Part shown: positions 35,981 through 42,644 of the stretch, one piece after another | Layout: each line of letters starts with the position of its first letter | Numbering within the stretch: the stretch's first letter is position 1 | Origin: Ignavibacteria bacterium | Lineage (GTDB): Bacteria; Bacteroidota; Ignavibacteria; OLB7 | Direction of reading: 5' to 3' | Assembly: GCA_020635205.1 (NCBI GenBank) | Contig: JACKAE010000005.1 | Coordinates: 62,001 to 126,000 of the forward strand | DNA: 64,000 bases | The notes under the pieces: generated by a model | Databases searched by the model: none | Seen by the model: the letters and a program-made list of their open reading frames with translations, nothing else | Told to the model about the DNA's origin: nothing | Program-made: the position numbers and the translations under genes

Positions 35981-36625
35981 TTACTCTGCACTCTTTGGTT
36001 GCCGACTTTGATCTTCATCATCTTCACCCATCTCCATCAGCGCAGCGATTATCCGCCCAAGTTTTACTCGTGCTCTCCAGGCTCTGGTTCGCACTGTCCC
36101 GATTGATTCATCCATCATCTCGGCTATCTCTTCGTAGCTGTAGCCGGAGTATGAGTGGAGGATGAGCAGTTCTCGTTGAGATTCCGGCAGGTAGTCCAGG
36201 GCTACAATCACTGCCTCTTCCATCTCCGTCATTCCATCTATCCGCGTTCGTGGTTCTCGGGTGCGTGGAATATCATCTAAGGGAACGCTGGGGCGACGGT
36301 CTCGCTTGTGGTTGAGGCAGAGATTGCGGGTGATTCGAATCAGTAGGCCGAGCGGACTTCTTGGAGCTTCTCGACTCTCTGACCGAAATCGAGCCATTCG
36401 TTCCCAGACATCTTGCAGGATATCGTTGGCACTCTCTGCATTCCCCACAATTTTAAATGCATATGCGTAGAGGCGTGGTGTGTGCCGGTGGAACAATTCC
36501 ATGAAGGCATCATCATCTCCCCCTAAAAATTTGTGGAAGAGAAGCTCATCTCTCTTCTCGGTCGAAGGCGTCACTCTTCGTTCCCTCTCTTTTCGCTGCG
36601 ATGCTATAGTAGTCTCGGAATTCAT
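35981..36625 (-). CDS. ECF-type RNA polymerase sigma factor
   Basis: The 214-residue protein (ATG at 36625; an in-frame GTG at 36637 would add four residues) has region 2 (FMELFHRHTPRLYAYAFKIVGNAESANDILQDVWERMARF, about residues 41-80; the D-I-L-Q-D-V-W core binds RNA polymerase and the -10 element) and region 4 (LPESQRELLILHSYSGYSYEEIAEMMDESIGTVRTRAWRARVKL, about 148-191, a helix-turn-helix for the -35). Between them RITRNLCLNHKRDRR is typical of the group. It is followed by an anti-sigma-like gene and a T9SS protein gene, so it probably controls envelope or secretion functions. An inverted repeat lies upstream at 36702-36757. Confidence 0.92.
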   Translation of the reverse strand: MNSETTIASQRKERERRVTPSTEKRDELLFHKFLGGDDDAFMELFHRHTPRLYAYAFKIVGNAESANDILQDVWERMARFRSESREAPRSPLGLLIRITRNLCLNHKRDRRPSVPLDDIPRTREPRTRIDGMTEMEEAVIVALDYLPESQRELLILHSYSGYSYEEIAEMMDESIGTVRTRAWRARVKLGRIIAALMEMGEDDEDQSRQPKSAE

Positions 36626-36701
36626 GTAATCTATCACAGGTAGTCTGCAGATTTTGCCATGCTGTTTTTCTCTGCTGCTTCAAAGGACACCAACGTTCAG
36701 G

Positions 36702-36757
36702 AAACATCACCGAACCGGGGGAAAGATTTTACTCATCTGTTTTGGTGCGTGATGTTT
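36702..36757. promoter_or_regulatory. Inverted repeat in the divergent region between the sigma factor and the next operon
   Basis: AAACATCAC at 36702-36710 and its exact complement GTGATGTTT at 36749-36757 are separated by 38 bases in the 201-base gap between the divergent sigma gene and the cell-envelope gene starting at 36827. The symmetry suggests an operator or looped site, but no regulator can be named and no -10/-35 pair is convincing. Confidence 0.35.
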
Positions 36758-36826
36758 TTGTAGAGACTGTGTCTATATATATTCAATTTTTGATTGTTCA
36801 CCACCTGCAATTCTTAGGACTGCTGA

Positions 36827-38263
36827 ATGCGAGTACTGACCAGTAGAGTATGGAGAGAGAGAGCCGTTGGTCTACCATTCTGGTGTTGGGTGGTGCTCAG
36901 CCTGAGTGCTCTCCCTCTCTCAGTTTCTGCACAAGCTCAGCTTTTTGTTGACCGGGATACGATTGATTTTGGAACAACACAAACCGGCATCGTGCGAGCC
37001 GATTCGTTTGTTGTTGCCAACGTGGGATCGAATGTCGATTCTCTCAGAGTTGACGAAATCCTTCTTATTGGAGACTCTGGCTTTTCCCTCTCTTTTCCCT
37101 CCACTCCATTTCGCCTTCCCAAAAATCAATTTGTACGAGTCTACGTAGAGTACCGGCCAGTCAATAATGGCCTTCACACTGCCTGGGCAAAAGTACAAAC
37201 AGAGGTGGGGATCGATTCGGTGTTGTTGATTGCTGGAACTTCAGGCCCAATTCGAGTGCAGGAGCTTGATTCGATCTATCGACTCCGCTTCTCCCCAACT
37301 GAGGTAGGGAAGAGTGCCAATTCCTCGATTACTCTTACTGCTGAAGGAGGGGACGTGACCATCACCGAGCTTAGCTCTCAAGACCCTGATGCTTCCTACT
37401 TTGCCCTACAAACTCCAATTGCTGGAGGGATCAAACTTCGCAATCAGGAGCAAACCTCTCTCTCTTTCAACTACCAACCACTCTCTACAGGAACTCACGT
37501 TGCCCTCTATCAATGTCAAACAGATAAGGGGATATTTCTTATTGAGTTGCAGGGTGAGGCCTTCGCTTCCCCACAGGATACTACGTTACTGAAAGCTCAG
37601 TTGGATACGGCCAGTGGAAATGTTGGAGAGGTGGTAACGATGCGGCTGAAGACTGATTTCCCGTTGGAGCATGCCAGCGCTATAACCACCTTTGAACTGA
37701 ATTTGAAGTATAACCCTCGCTCCCTCTGGTTTCAAGGAGTCCGATCTTCTATTCCTAATGTTTCCTTGGTGGTTGAGCAGGTAAGTGAGTCTGAACAACG
37801 AGTAGTAGTAACGAGTGTGGAGGGAATTACAACTAACGGGGAAGAGCTGCTCCTTATTGACTGGGTTGGACTTTCAACCGGGCTGCCGAAGAATGAGGTA
37901 AGGGGAGATGTGACCTTGATAGTAAAGGGAGTTGCTACAGCCGAAGAGACGTTAGGGCTTGTTCTGCTGGAGGGGTGTACAATCGGTTCCGAAAGTTTTG
38001 GACGCAGAGTGCTGATCTCCTCGATTGGTATCGATCCAACTGGAAACGAACTTCTGGTTGGCTTTATTCCTCCTGATGGCGTTGCTGGGCGACTGGATGT
38101 GGTTGACATACTCGGAGAGAGTCGGGGGAGAGTAGAGTTAGATAGGGGGAGTGGTACGGAAGAGAAGGTGCGGGTAAATGTTGCAGATCTCCCTCGCGGA
38201 CTCTACGCTGCCCGCTTTGAATTTGCCGATGATGTTTTGCTCGTCCCATTTGTTCGCCCCTAA
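36827..38263 (+). CDS. Exported ASH/abnormal-spindle-type repeat protein with a T9SS-like C-terminus
   Basis: The 478-residue protein begins with a signal peptide (VLSLSALPLSVSAQA). It contains two choice-of-anchor (ASH/HYDIN-type) beta-sandwich repeats: LFVDRDTIDFGTTQTGIVRADSF... with FRLPKNQFVRVYVEYRP (about 38-115), and LRFSPTEVGKSANSSITLT... with TSLSFNYQPLSTGTHVALYQC (about 148-240). A cohesin-like domain follows (DTASGNVGEVVTMRLKTDF... about 257-370). The C-terminus (DGVAGRLDVVDILGES, ending ADLPRGLYAARFEFADDVLLVPFVRP) has the shape of a T9SS sorting domain but lacks the N-P-x-x motif, so secretion by the T9SS is probable but not certain. It is followed after eight bases by an outer-membrane gene, a probable two-gene operon divergent from the sigma gene. 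Confidence 0.82.
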   Translation: MRVLTSRVWRERAVGLPFWCWVVLSLSALPLSVSAQAQLFVDRDTIDFGTTQTGIVRADSFVVANVGSNVDSLRVDEILLIGDSGFSLSFPSTPFRLPKNQFVRVYVEYRPVNNGLHTAWAKVQTEVGIDSVLLIAGTSGPIRVQELDSIYRLRFSPTEVGKSANSSITLTAEGGDVTITELSSQDPDASYFALQTPIAGGIKLRNQEQTSLSFNYQPLSTGTHVALYQCQTDKGIFLIELQGEAFASPQDTTLLKAQLDTASGNVGEVVTMRLKTDFPLEHASAITTFELNLKYNPRSLWFQGVRSSIPNVSLVVEQVSESEQRVVVTSVEGITTNGEELLLIDWVGLSTGLPKNEVRGDVTLIVKGVATAEETLGLVLLEGCTIGSESFGRRVLISSIGIDPTGNELLVGFIPPDGVAGRLDVVDILGESRGRVELDRGSGTEEKVRVNVADLPRGLYAARFEFADDVLLVPFVRP

Positions 38264-38271
38264 GCTGAAGT

Positions 38272-39858
38272 ATGAAACAGAACAGTTCCTATCATATCGC
38301 CTCTATACAAATTCTGTGGGTGTTGCTACTTACTGTAGTGGTAGGGTGGGGCTGCAAACTCTCTGCTCAGATAACAACAGAGGAGACAGAAGGGGCTGAC
38401 TCAGGCGAGAATGCTCCTCTTCTCGTTGGGATATATAGTGATGTCGGGTACGGCTACTACCATTACCCTCGCAATGTCTTCCCCGGCTCCTCCGATTGTG
38501 GGATATTCAGTGAAGGGAGCATAGAGCGAGGCTCGTTCGGGGCGGAACTCTATCTTCCCTCGTTCTTCTCATCTACGGTTGGTCTACTGGGACGATTGCT
38601 CATAGATGTTTCTCAGACCCACCTTACCACATCGGCTGAACCCTTCACGATTGCTGATGTAGAAGCTGGGTTAATTCAGTTCGATCACGAATATCGATTT
38701 GTGGAACAAACAATTGCCAGTCGACTCGAGTTTTTGGGAAGCCTGAAACTAATGGATCGATTGAATCTCGGTTTTGGTGGTGGAGTGAGTTACGCCATTA
38801 GTAGAACGACACAACAGACCGACTATATTACCGACGATCTCTATCGTTTTGCCAACGGTCTCAGAGAGCAATCGATGCCACGAGGAGAGGTAAGCCAATC
38901 AAGGTGGGGAGCAGGAGGAATTCTTTCGCTTGAGACAATCCTGCCGATCAACTATAGTCTGATGTTTGTGCCACACCTCTCCATTCGTGCTGAGAGTTAT
39001 AGTCTAAGCAGCCTAACGGGGAAGAGTGGAATCAGTGCGTCGATTGGCTTTTCGCTCTTAGCAGAGGTGGGGAAGTCACCTCCACAACCGTTGTTACCCG
39101 TAATCCCTCTTTCCGCTACTATCGACCTTGGCATTTCAGATTCACCTGAGAGGCAAGCCTCTGACTCAATCATTCACGTTGTTGAGGTTCTTCGTGGTGG
39201 GGTTGGAGTGGAGTGGCAGATTGAGCGGAAAATATATCCTCCCACACTTCTGATTAACCCAGAGTGGGAGTCATCTAAGGGAATTGAGAAGTGGGAGATT
39301 ACCTTTATCTACGGTGAGAAAGAGATTGGGTATATCTCCAGCCAAAGTGCCGAAAACCTGTCGGAATTGAATTGGAAGATCGCAAACGATGAAATGGATG
39401 AGTCGGTGCAGCCGTTGGTTGCAGAGTTGATAGTGTCGGACTCATCGGGGGCAGTTGTGGAGGTGACCGATCAGGTTCAGCTTAGCGTTCAACGTTCTCT
39501 CCGGCTTGTATACGATAACGGGAGGGAAGTTATTCGAACGGACTTGCCAACAAATCAGAATTTACCAAGCCAAGCAAGTCGCGACCTGTTGCAGGAAATC
39601 GTAGAGGAGGCAGAGTTGGGAGATCGGATCGTGTTGCAGCCTCGGAAAATTTATGGGACTGATATCTCTCCGGCAGTTATCGAACAGATGCACGTTTTAG
39701 CGGCAGAACTCCACTCAATAATGAAAGAGAGAGGCCAAGCCTTGCGAGTAGATGTGTTGCCCGTGCCGGAGATTGCAGTTGACCAAAACCTCTACAATAG
39801 TTTGCCTGCTGGGCGAAAGATCGACTACCAAATCGAACTGATTCTACAGAAGCGATAA
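38272..39858 (+). CDS. Outer-membrane barrel protein with C-terminal OmpA-like region, cotranscribed with the ASH protein
   Basis: The 528-residue protein starts eight bases after the previous stop, so it is probably translationally coupled. A signal peptide (IQILWVLLLTVVVGWGCKLSAQ; possibly a lipoprotein at the Cys) precedes about 240 residues of alternating strands with barrel-like character (GVGYGYYHYPRNVF, GAELYLPSFFSSTVGLLG, LGFGGGVSYAISRTTQQ, GISASIGFSLLAEVG). The second half has soluble beta/alpha character (EKWEITFIYGEKEIGYIS, SLRLVYDNGREVIR) and a C-terminal segment (IVEEAELGDRIVLQPRKIYGTD... ending GRKIDYQIELILQ) that resembles OmpA-type periplasmic domains spanning peptidoglycan. 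I cannot confirm the OmpA assignment, since the NxxLSxxRA signature is only weakly present. It probably anchors or assembles the ASH protein at the surface. Confidence 0.7.
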   Translation: MKQNSSYHIASIQILWVLLLTVVVGWGCKLSAQITTEETEGADSGENAPLLVGIYSDVGYGYYHYPRNVFPGSSDCGIFSEGSIERGSFGAELYLPSFFSSTVGLLGRLLIDVSQTHLTTSAEPFTIADVEAGLIQFDHEYRFVEQTIASRLEFLGSLKLMDRLNLGFGGGVSYAISRTTQQTDYITDDLYRFANGLREQSMPRGEVSQSRWGAGGILSLETILPINYSLMFVPHLSIRAESYSLSSLTGKSGISASIGFSLLAEVGKSPPQPLLPVIPLSATIDLGISDSPERQASDSIIHVVEVLRGGVGVEWQIERKIYPPTLLINPEWESSKGIEKWEITFIYGEKEIGYISSQSAENLSELNWKIANDEMDESVQPLVAELIVSDSSGAVVEVTDQVQLSVQRSLRLVYDNGREVIRTDLPTNQNLPSQASRDLLQEIVEEAELGDRIVLQPRKIYGTDISPAVIEQMHVLAAELHSIMKERGQALRVDVLPVPEIAVDQNLYNSLPAGRKIDYQIELILQKR

Positions 39859-39881
39859 CGGTGTTGAATCCTTTCGCCCAC

Positions 39882-40679
39882 CTATTCTCCAATAAAGACC
39901 GCCTTCCTCTTCTCAAGAAATGCTTCCGTTCCCTCTTTGAAGTCAGTTGTGCCACACGTCTCGCCGAACAGGTTTGCCTCGTACTCCATTCCTTTCTCTG
40001 TTTCTAAGTCGACAGAAGCCATTGTTGCGCGAAGCGTGTTTTGGGTGGCAATCGGACCTTTCGAAAGGATTGTGCTCATCATCTCCTCAGCCTTATTCAT
40101 CAGTTCATCTGCCGGGTAGACGTGGTTGGCAAGTCCAATCCGCTCTGCCGTTGTGGCGTCGATCAACGCGCCGGTTAGGTTATACTCAATTGCTCGCCCA
40201 ACCCCTATCAGCCGTGCCAACCGTTGTGTTCCCCCAAATCCTGGGATGATGCCGAGGTTCACTTCTGGCTGCCCAAACTTTGCCTTCTCGCTTGCCAAGC
40301 GAATGTGGCACGACATTGCCAACTCGCACCCTCCACCCAGTGCAAAACCGTTGACCGCAGCGATAATTGGTTTCTCTAACGTCTCTATCATCGAGAAGAC
40401 ACTCTGCCCTCGTTCTGAATATTCTTTCCCGGTATATCCATCAAGTTCGTGCAGTTCCTCAATGTCGGCTCCGGCTGCAAATGCCTTCTCTCCAGCACCG
40501 GTCAGGATTGCACCCCGGATTGAATCATCCCGCTCAACTTCAGCAATCACTCTGCGAAGATCATCCAAGAGGGCAATGCTCAGTGCATTGAGTGCCTCCG
40601 GTCTGTTCAGCCTGATGATAACGTATGCCCCTTTCCGCTCAACGCTTAGTGTAGAGTATTCCATAGTTTCAATTCTCAT
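39882..40679 (-). CDS. Enoyl-CoA hydratase/crotonase family
   Basis: The 265-residue protein has the standard crotonase size and features: RLNRPEALNALS, the oxyanion-hole segment AFAAGADIEEL (about 68-78), and both catalytic glutamates of hydratases in ALGGGCELAMSC (about 113-124) and FGQPEVNLGIIPGFGGTQRL (about 138-157). It would hydrate trans-2-enoyl-CoA to 3-hydroxyacyl-CoA in beta-oxidation or butyrate-type metabolism. An ATG five codons in (40664) is a possible alternative start. It converges on the preceding envelope operon with only 23 bases between stop codons, and no other fatty-acid gene is nearby. Confidence 0.94.
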   Translation of the reverse strand: MRIETMEYSTLSVERKGAYVIIRLNRPEALNALSIALLDDLRRVIAEVERDDSIRGAILTGAGEKAFAAGADIEELHELDGYTGKEYSERGQSVFSMIETLEKPIIAAVNGFALGGGCELAMSCHIRLASEKAKFGQPEVNLGIIPGFGGTQRLARLIGVGRAIEYNLTGALIDATTAERIGLANHVYPADELMNKAEEMMSTILSKGPIATQNTLRATMASVDLETEKGMEYEANLFGETCGTTDFKEGTEAFLEKRKAVFIGE

Positions 40680-40885
40680 TGGAAAATAGAGTATGTAGAA
40701 TGTTGTAGAGAAGATGTGGGGAGAGCTTCCTATCCTTCCGCATCATCCAAGTCCCCTCTACATAATTGCATCGTACGTCGGCAAAGATAGCAAACGAGCT
40801 ACCGATCCCTTCACAACTTTGGTTGACAGTCTGTCGAGACGTAGATTCCGGGAGAGAGGGAGCTTGTAGTTTGGGGGAGAGTTTG

Positions 40886-41692
40886 GTGAGTTACACAGTA
40901 AATAGAGAGAGGTTTGGATTGGCACAGCAGAAGGAACAAAAGAAGGATGCGCAGAGTGAGTTGCGAGAGAAAAGGAAGGTTGTGCGCAACATTGCCAACC
41001 GGCTGAAGAAGGTTTTCCCAGAACGAGCTGAGACCGAGCGAAAAATATCCTTCACCGACACGTTGATCGCAATTATTCTCTCGCAGAACACCAACGACCG
41101 GAACAGCCACAAAGCCTACCAATTGCTTCGGGTAAACTGGCCAAACTGGGAAGAAGTTGTTGAGGCCGATCCAGCCGATATTTCTGAAGCCATACGGGTG
41201 AGTGGGTTGGCCGATCAGAAGAGAGTCGCCATTCAAGGAACCCTCCGAGCCTTCCAAGAAAAGTGGGGTACAGTTGAACCAGAAGAGCTTGAAGAGATTT
41301 CGGACGACGAGTTGTTGGAGTTCCTCACCAGTATCAAGGGAGTTGGCCTGAAGAGTGCATCCTGTGCCATGATGTTCGCGCTCGACCGCGATCTCTGTGC
41401 CGTAGATACACACCTGAACCGCATCCTGAATCGGGTTGGCGTGATTTCTGCCTCAAGTCCAGATAAGACATTCCGTGACCTTCGTCCCCTAATACCGGAG
41501 GGGAGAGCACGTGAACTCCACGTGAATTTGATCTACTTCGGACGGGAAATCTGCAAAGCCCGCCTCCCACACTGTTTCGAGTGTCCCATTTTCGACCTTT
41601 GTCAGTGGGGAGAGAAAGAAGAATATGCAGCCGCTAAAAAACAGGGACCCAAAGCTGTGAGTGGAGATTTTTTGATAACGGATGGGATTTAA
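40886..41692 (+). CDS. nth: Endonuclease III (base-excision DNA glycosylase/AP lyase)
   Basis: I prefer the GTG at 40886, which has a strong ribosome site (GGGGGAGAG at 40873-40881); an upstream in-frame start at 40766 would add 40 residues with no family character. The 268-residue protein has the helix-hairpin-helix with the catalytic lysine (SIKGVGLKSASCAMM), the catalytic aspartate (AVDTHLNRILNRVG) and the C-terminal [4Fe-4S] site with spacing C-x6-C-x2-C-x5-C (CKARLPHCFECPIFDLC). It would remove oxidised pyrimidines and cleave the resulting abasic sites. The first 40 residues are charged and coiled (EQKKDAQSELREKRK), an extension relative to E. coli Nth. It is an isolated gene. Confidence 0.92.
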   Translation: MSYTVNRERFGLAQQKEQKKDAQSELREKRKVVRNIANRLKKVFPERAETERKISFTDTLIAIILSQNTNDRNSHKAYQLLRVNWPNWEEVVEADPADISEAIRVSGLADQKRVAIQGTLRAFQEKWGTVEPEELEEISDDELLEFLTSIKGVGLKSASCAMMFALDRDLCAVDTHLNRILNRVGVISASSPDKTFRDLRPLIPEGRARELHVNLIYFGREICKARLPHCFECPIFDLCQWGEKEEYAAAKKQGPKAVSGDFLITDGI

Positions 41693-41746
41693 GGGACTTC
41701 TCTTCTACACAGATCGGATATCTATAGAACCTTTCAGAACAAAGCC

Positions 41747-41775
41747 TCTTGGTGAACCTTGGTGTTCTTTGTGGT
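41747..41775. repeat. Three imperfect CTTGGTG-type tandem units
   Basis: The sequence contains CTTGGTGAAC, CTTGGTGTT and CTTTGTGGT in direct succession. The unit resembles the short CTTGGTG/CCACCAAG words that recur between genes in several bacterial groups. The region 41693-42117 holds no gene apart from this and the hairpins that follow. Confidence 0.4.
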
Positions 41776-41878
41776 AAGAAAACGGAGCTACAAAGCGATT
41801 TAAATAACTCTTCAATTACGCCTCACGATGATTTCTCTATAAACAGATGTAGTGAAATCTTTCAAGGGGAATAAAAAA

Positions 41879-41906
41879 AGCCCGAACTCCTTGCGAAGTT
41901 CGGGCT
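41879..41906. terminator. 10-bp hairpin with a flanking A-tract, between nth and arfB
   Basis: Arms 41879-41888 and 41897-41906 (AGCCCGAACT and its complement) pair perfectly around eight bases. A run of seven A precedes it at about 41873-41879 and a short pyrimidine-rich flank (ACCTTCTTT) follows. On the minus strand the A-tract reads as a U-run, a textbook Rho-independent terminator, although I see no minus-strand gene upstream of it; on the plus strand it may end the nth transcript less efficiently. A further inverted repeat (TCTTTGAAG 41911-41919 with CTTCAAAGA 41945-41953) surrounds GGGTAACCC. Confidence 0.65.
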
Positions 41907-42117
41907 ACCTTCTTTGAAGTCAGGGTAACCCGTCACTACCTTATCTTCAAAGATTGTTCCCAGGAGGCACATCTCAGGGAGCCATTATGAGAACGTTGAG
42001 GTTGCGTCGGGTAGACGTTGAACTGTTCGGTTTCGTGCAAGGAAAATCTCGGTCGTTAGACACTGTAGCAAAATCGACTTCCATACGATCTCGATCCACC
42101 CTTCAATCTTTTGTGAT

Positions 42118-42558
42118 ATGAGTCAGGCAAATACTATCATACTGAGAACCGGAGAAGAGATACCTCTCTCGGCTATTTCGTTCAGCACCAGTAGGAGTGG
42201 CGGACCGGGGGGGCAGCATGTGAACAAGGTAGAGACCCGTGTAGAGGCGAAGCTGAACCTGTTCGAGCGTCCGGAGTTGAGTGAGGAGACGAGGGAAAAA
42301 CTGGTGGAGCGGCTTGCGAAGAAGCTCGACAAGGAGGGAAACCTCCGCGTGGTAGCGGCTGCATCACGTTCACAGTTCAGTAACCGAGCTGAATCAATTA
42401 GAAAATTGGAAGCACTCCTCGAAGCCGCTCTGAAACCACGTAAGAAACGAGTTCCCACCAAGCCGAGTCGTGCCGCGAAGGAACGAAGGCTTGAGGGGAA
42501 GAAACGGCAGAGCGAGAAGAAAGAGGGGAGACGGTGGAAAGCAGACGAAAAGGGGTAG
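42118..42558 (+). CDS. arfB: Alternative ribosome-rescue factor ArfB (YaeJ-type peptidyl-tRNA hydrolase)
   Basis: The 146-residue protein has a release-factor domain with the catalytic GGQ at residues 31-33 in SRSGGPGGQHVNKVETRVEA, followed by a basic C-terminal tail (KPRKKRVPTKPSRAAKERRLEGKKRQSEKK) that enters the empty mRNA channel of a stalled ribosome. It lacks the codon-recognition domains of RF1/RF2. ArfB hydrolyses peptidyl-tRNA on ribosomes stalled on non-stop mRNA. It stands alone, upstream of a large palindrome and convergent with a T9SS protein gene. Confidence 0.95.
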   Translation: MSQANTIILRTGEEIPLSAISFSTSRSGGPGGQHVNKVETRVEAKLNLFERPELSEETREKLVERLAKKLDKEGNLRVVAAASRSQFSNRAESIRKLEALLEAALKPRKKRVPTKPSRAAKERRLEGKKRQSEKKEGRRWKADEKG

Positions 42559-42578
42559 AACCGAATATGGGGGAATTT

Positions 42579-42636
42579 AATATGGTGTATGGCGTAGGGA
42601 CAAGGCGCGCCTTGTCCCTACGCCATACACCATATT
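42579..42636. repeat. Perfect 58-bp palindrome with no loop
   Basis: Positions 42579-42607 and 42608-42636 are exact reverse complements (29 bp each). The core, GGGACAAGGC-GC-GCCTTGTCCC at 42597-42618, matches a second copy with one mismatch inside the next coding sequence (42914-42935). The palindrome lies between the arfB stop (42558) and the convergent gene's stop (42645), so it could end transcription from both sides. Such an exact match implies recent origin or strong selection. Confidence 0.92.
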
Positions 42637-42644
42637 GGCAAACA

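Noticed and set aside
36640..36660. ECF-type promoter for the sigma gene
   Set aside because: No consistent GAAC/-10 pair at a proper spacing.
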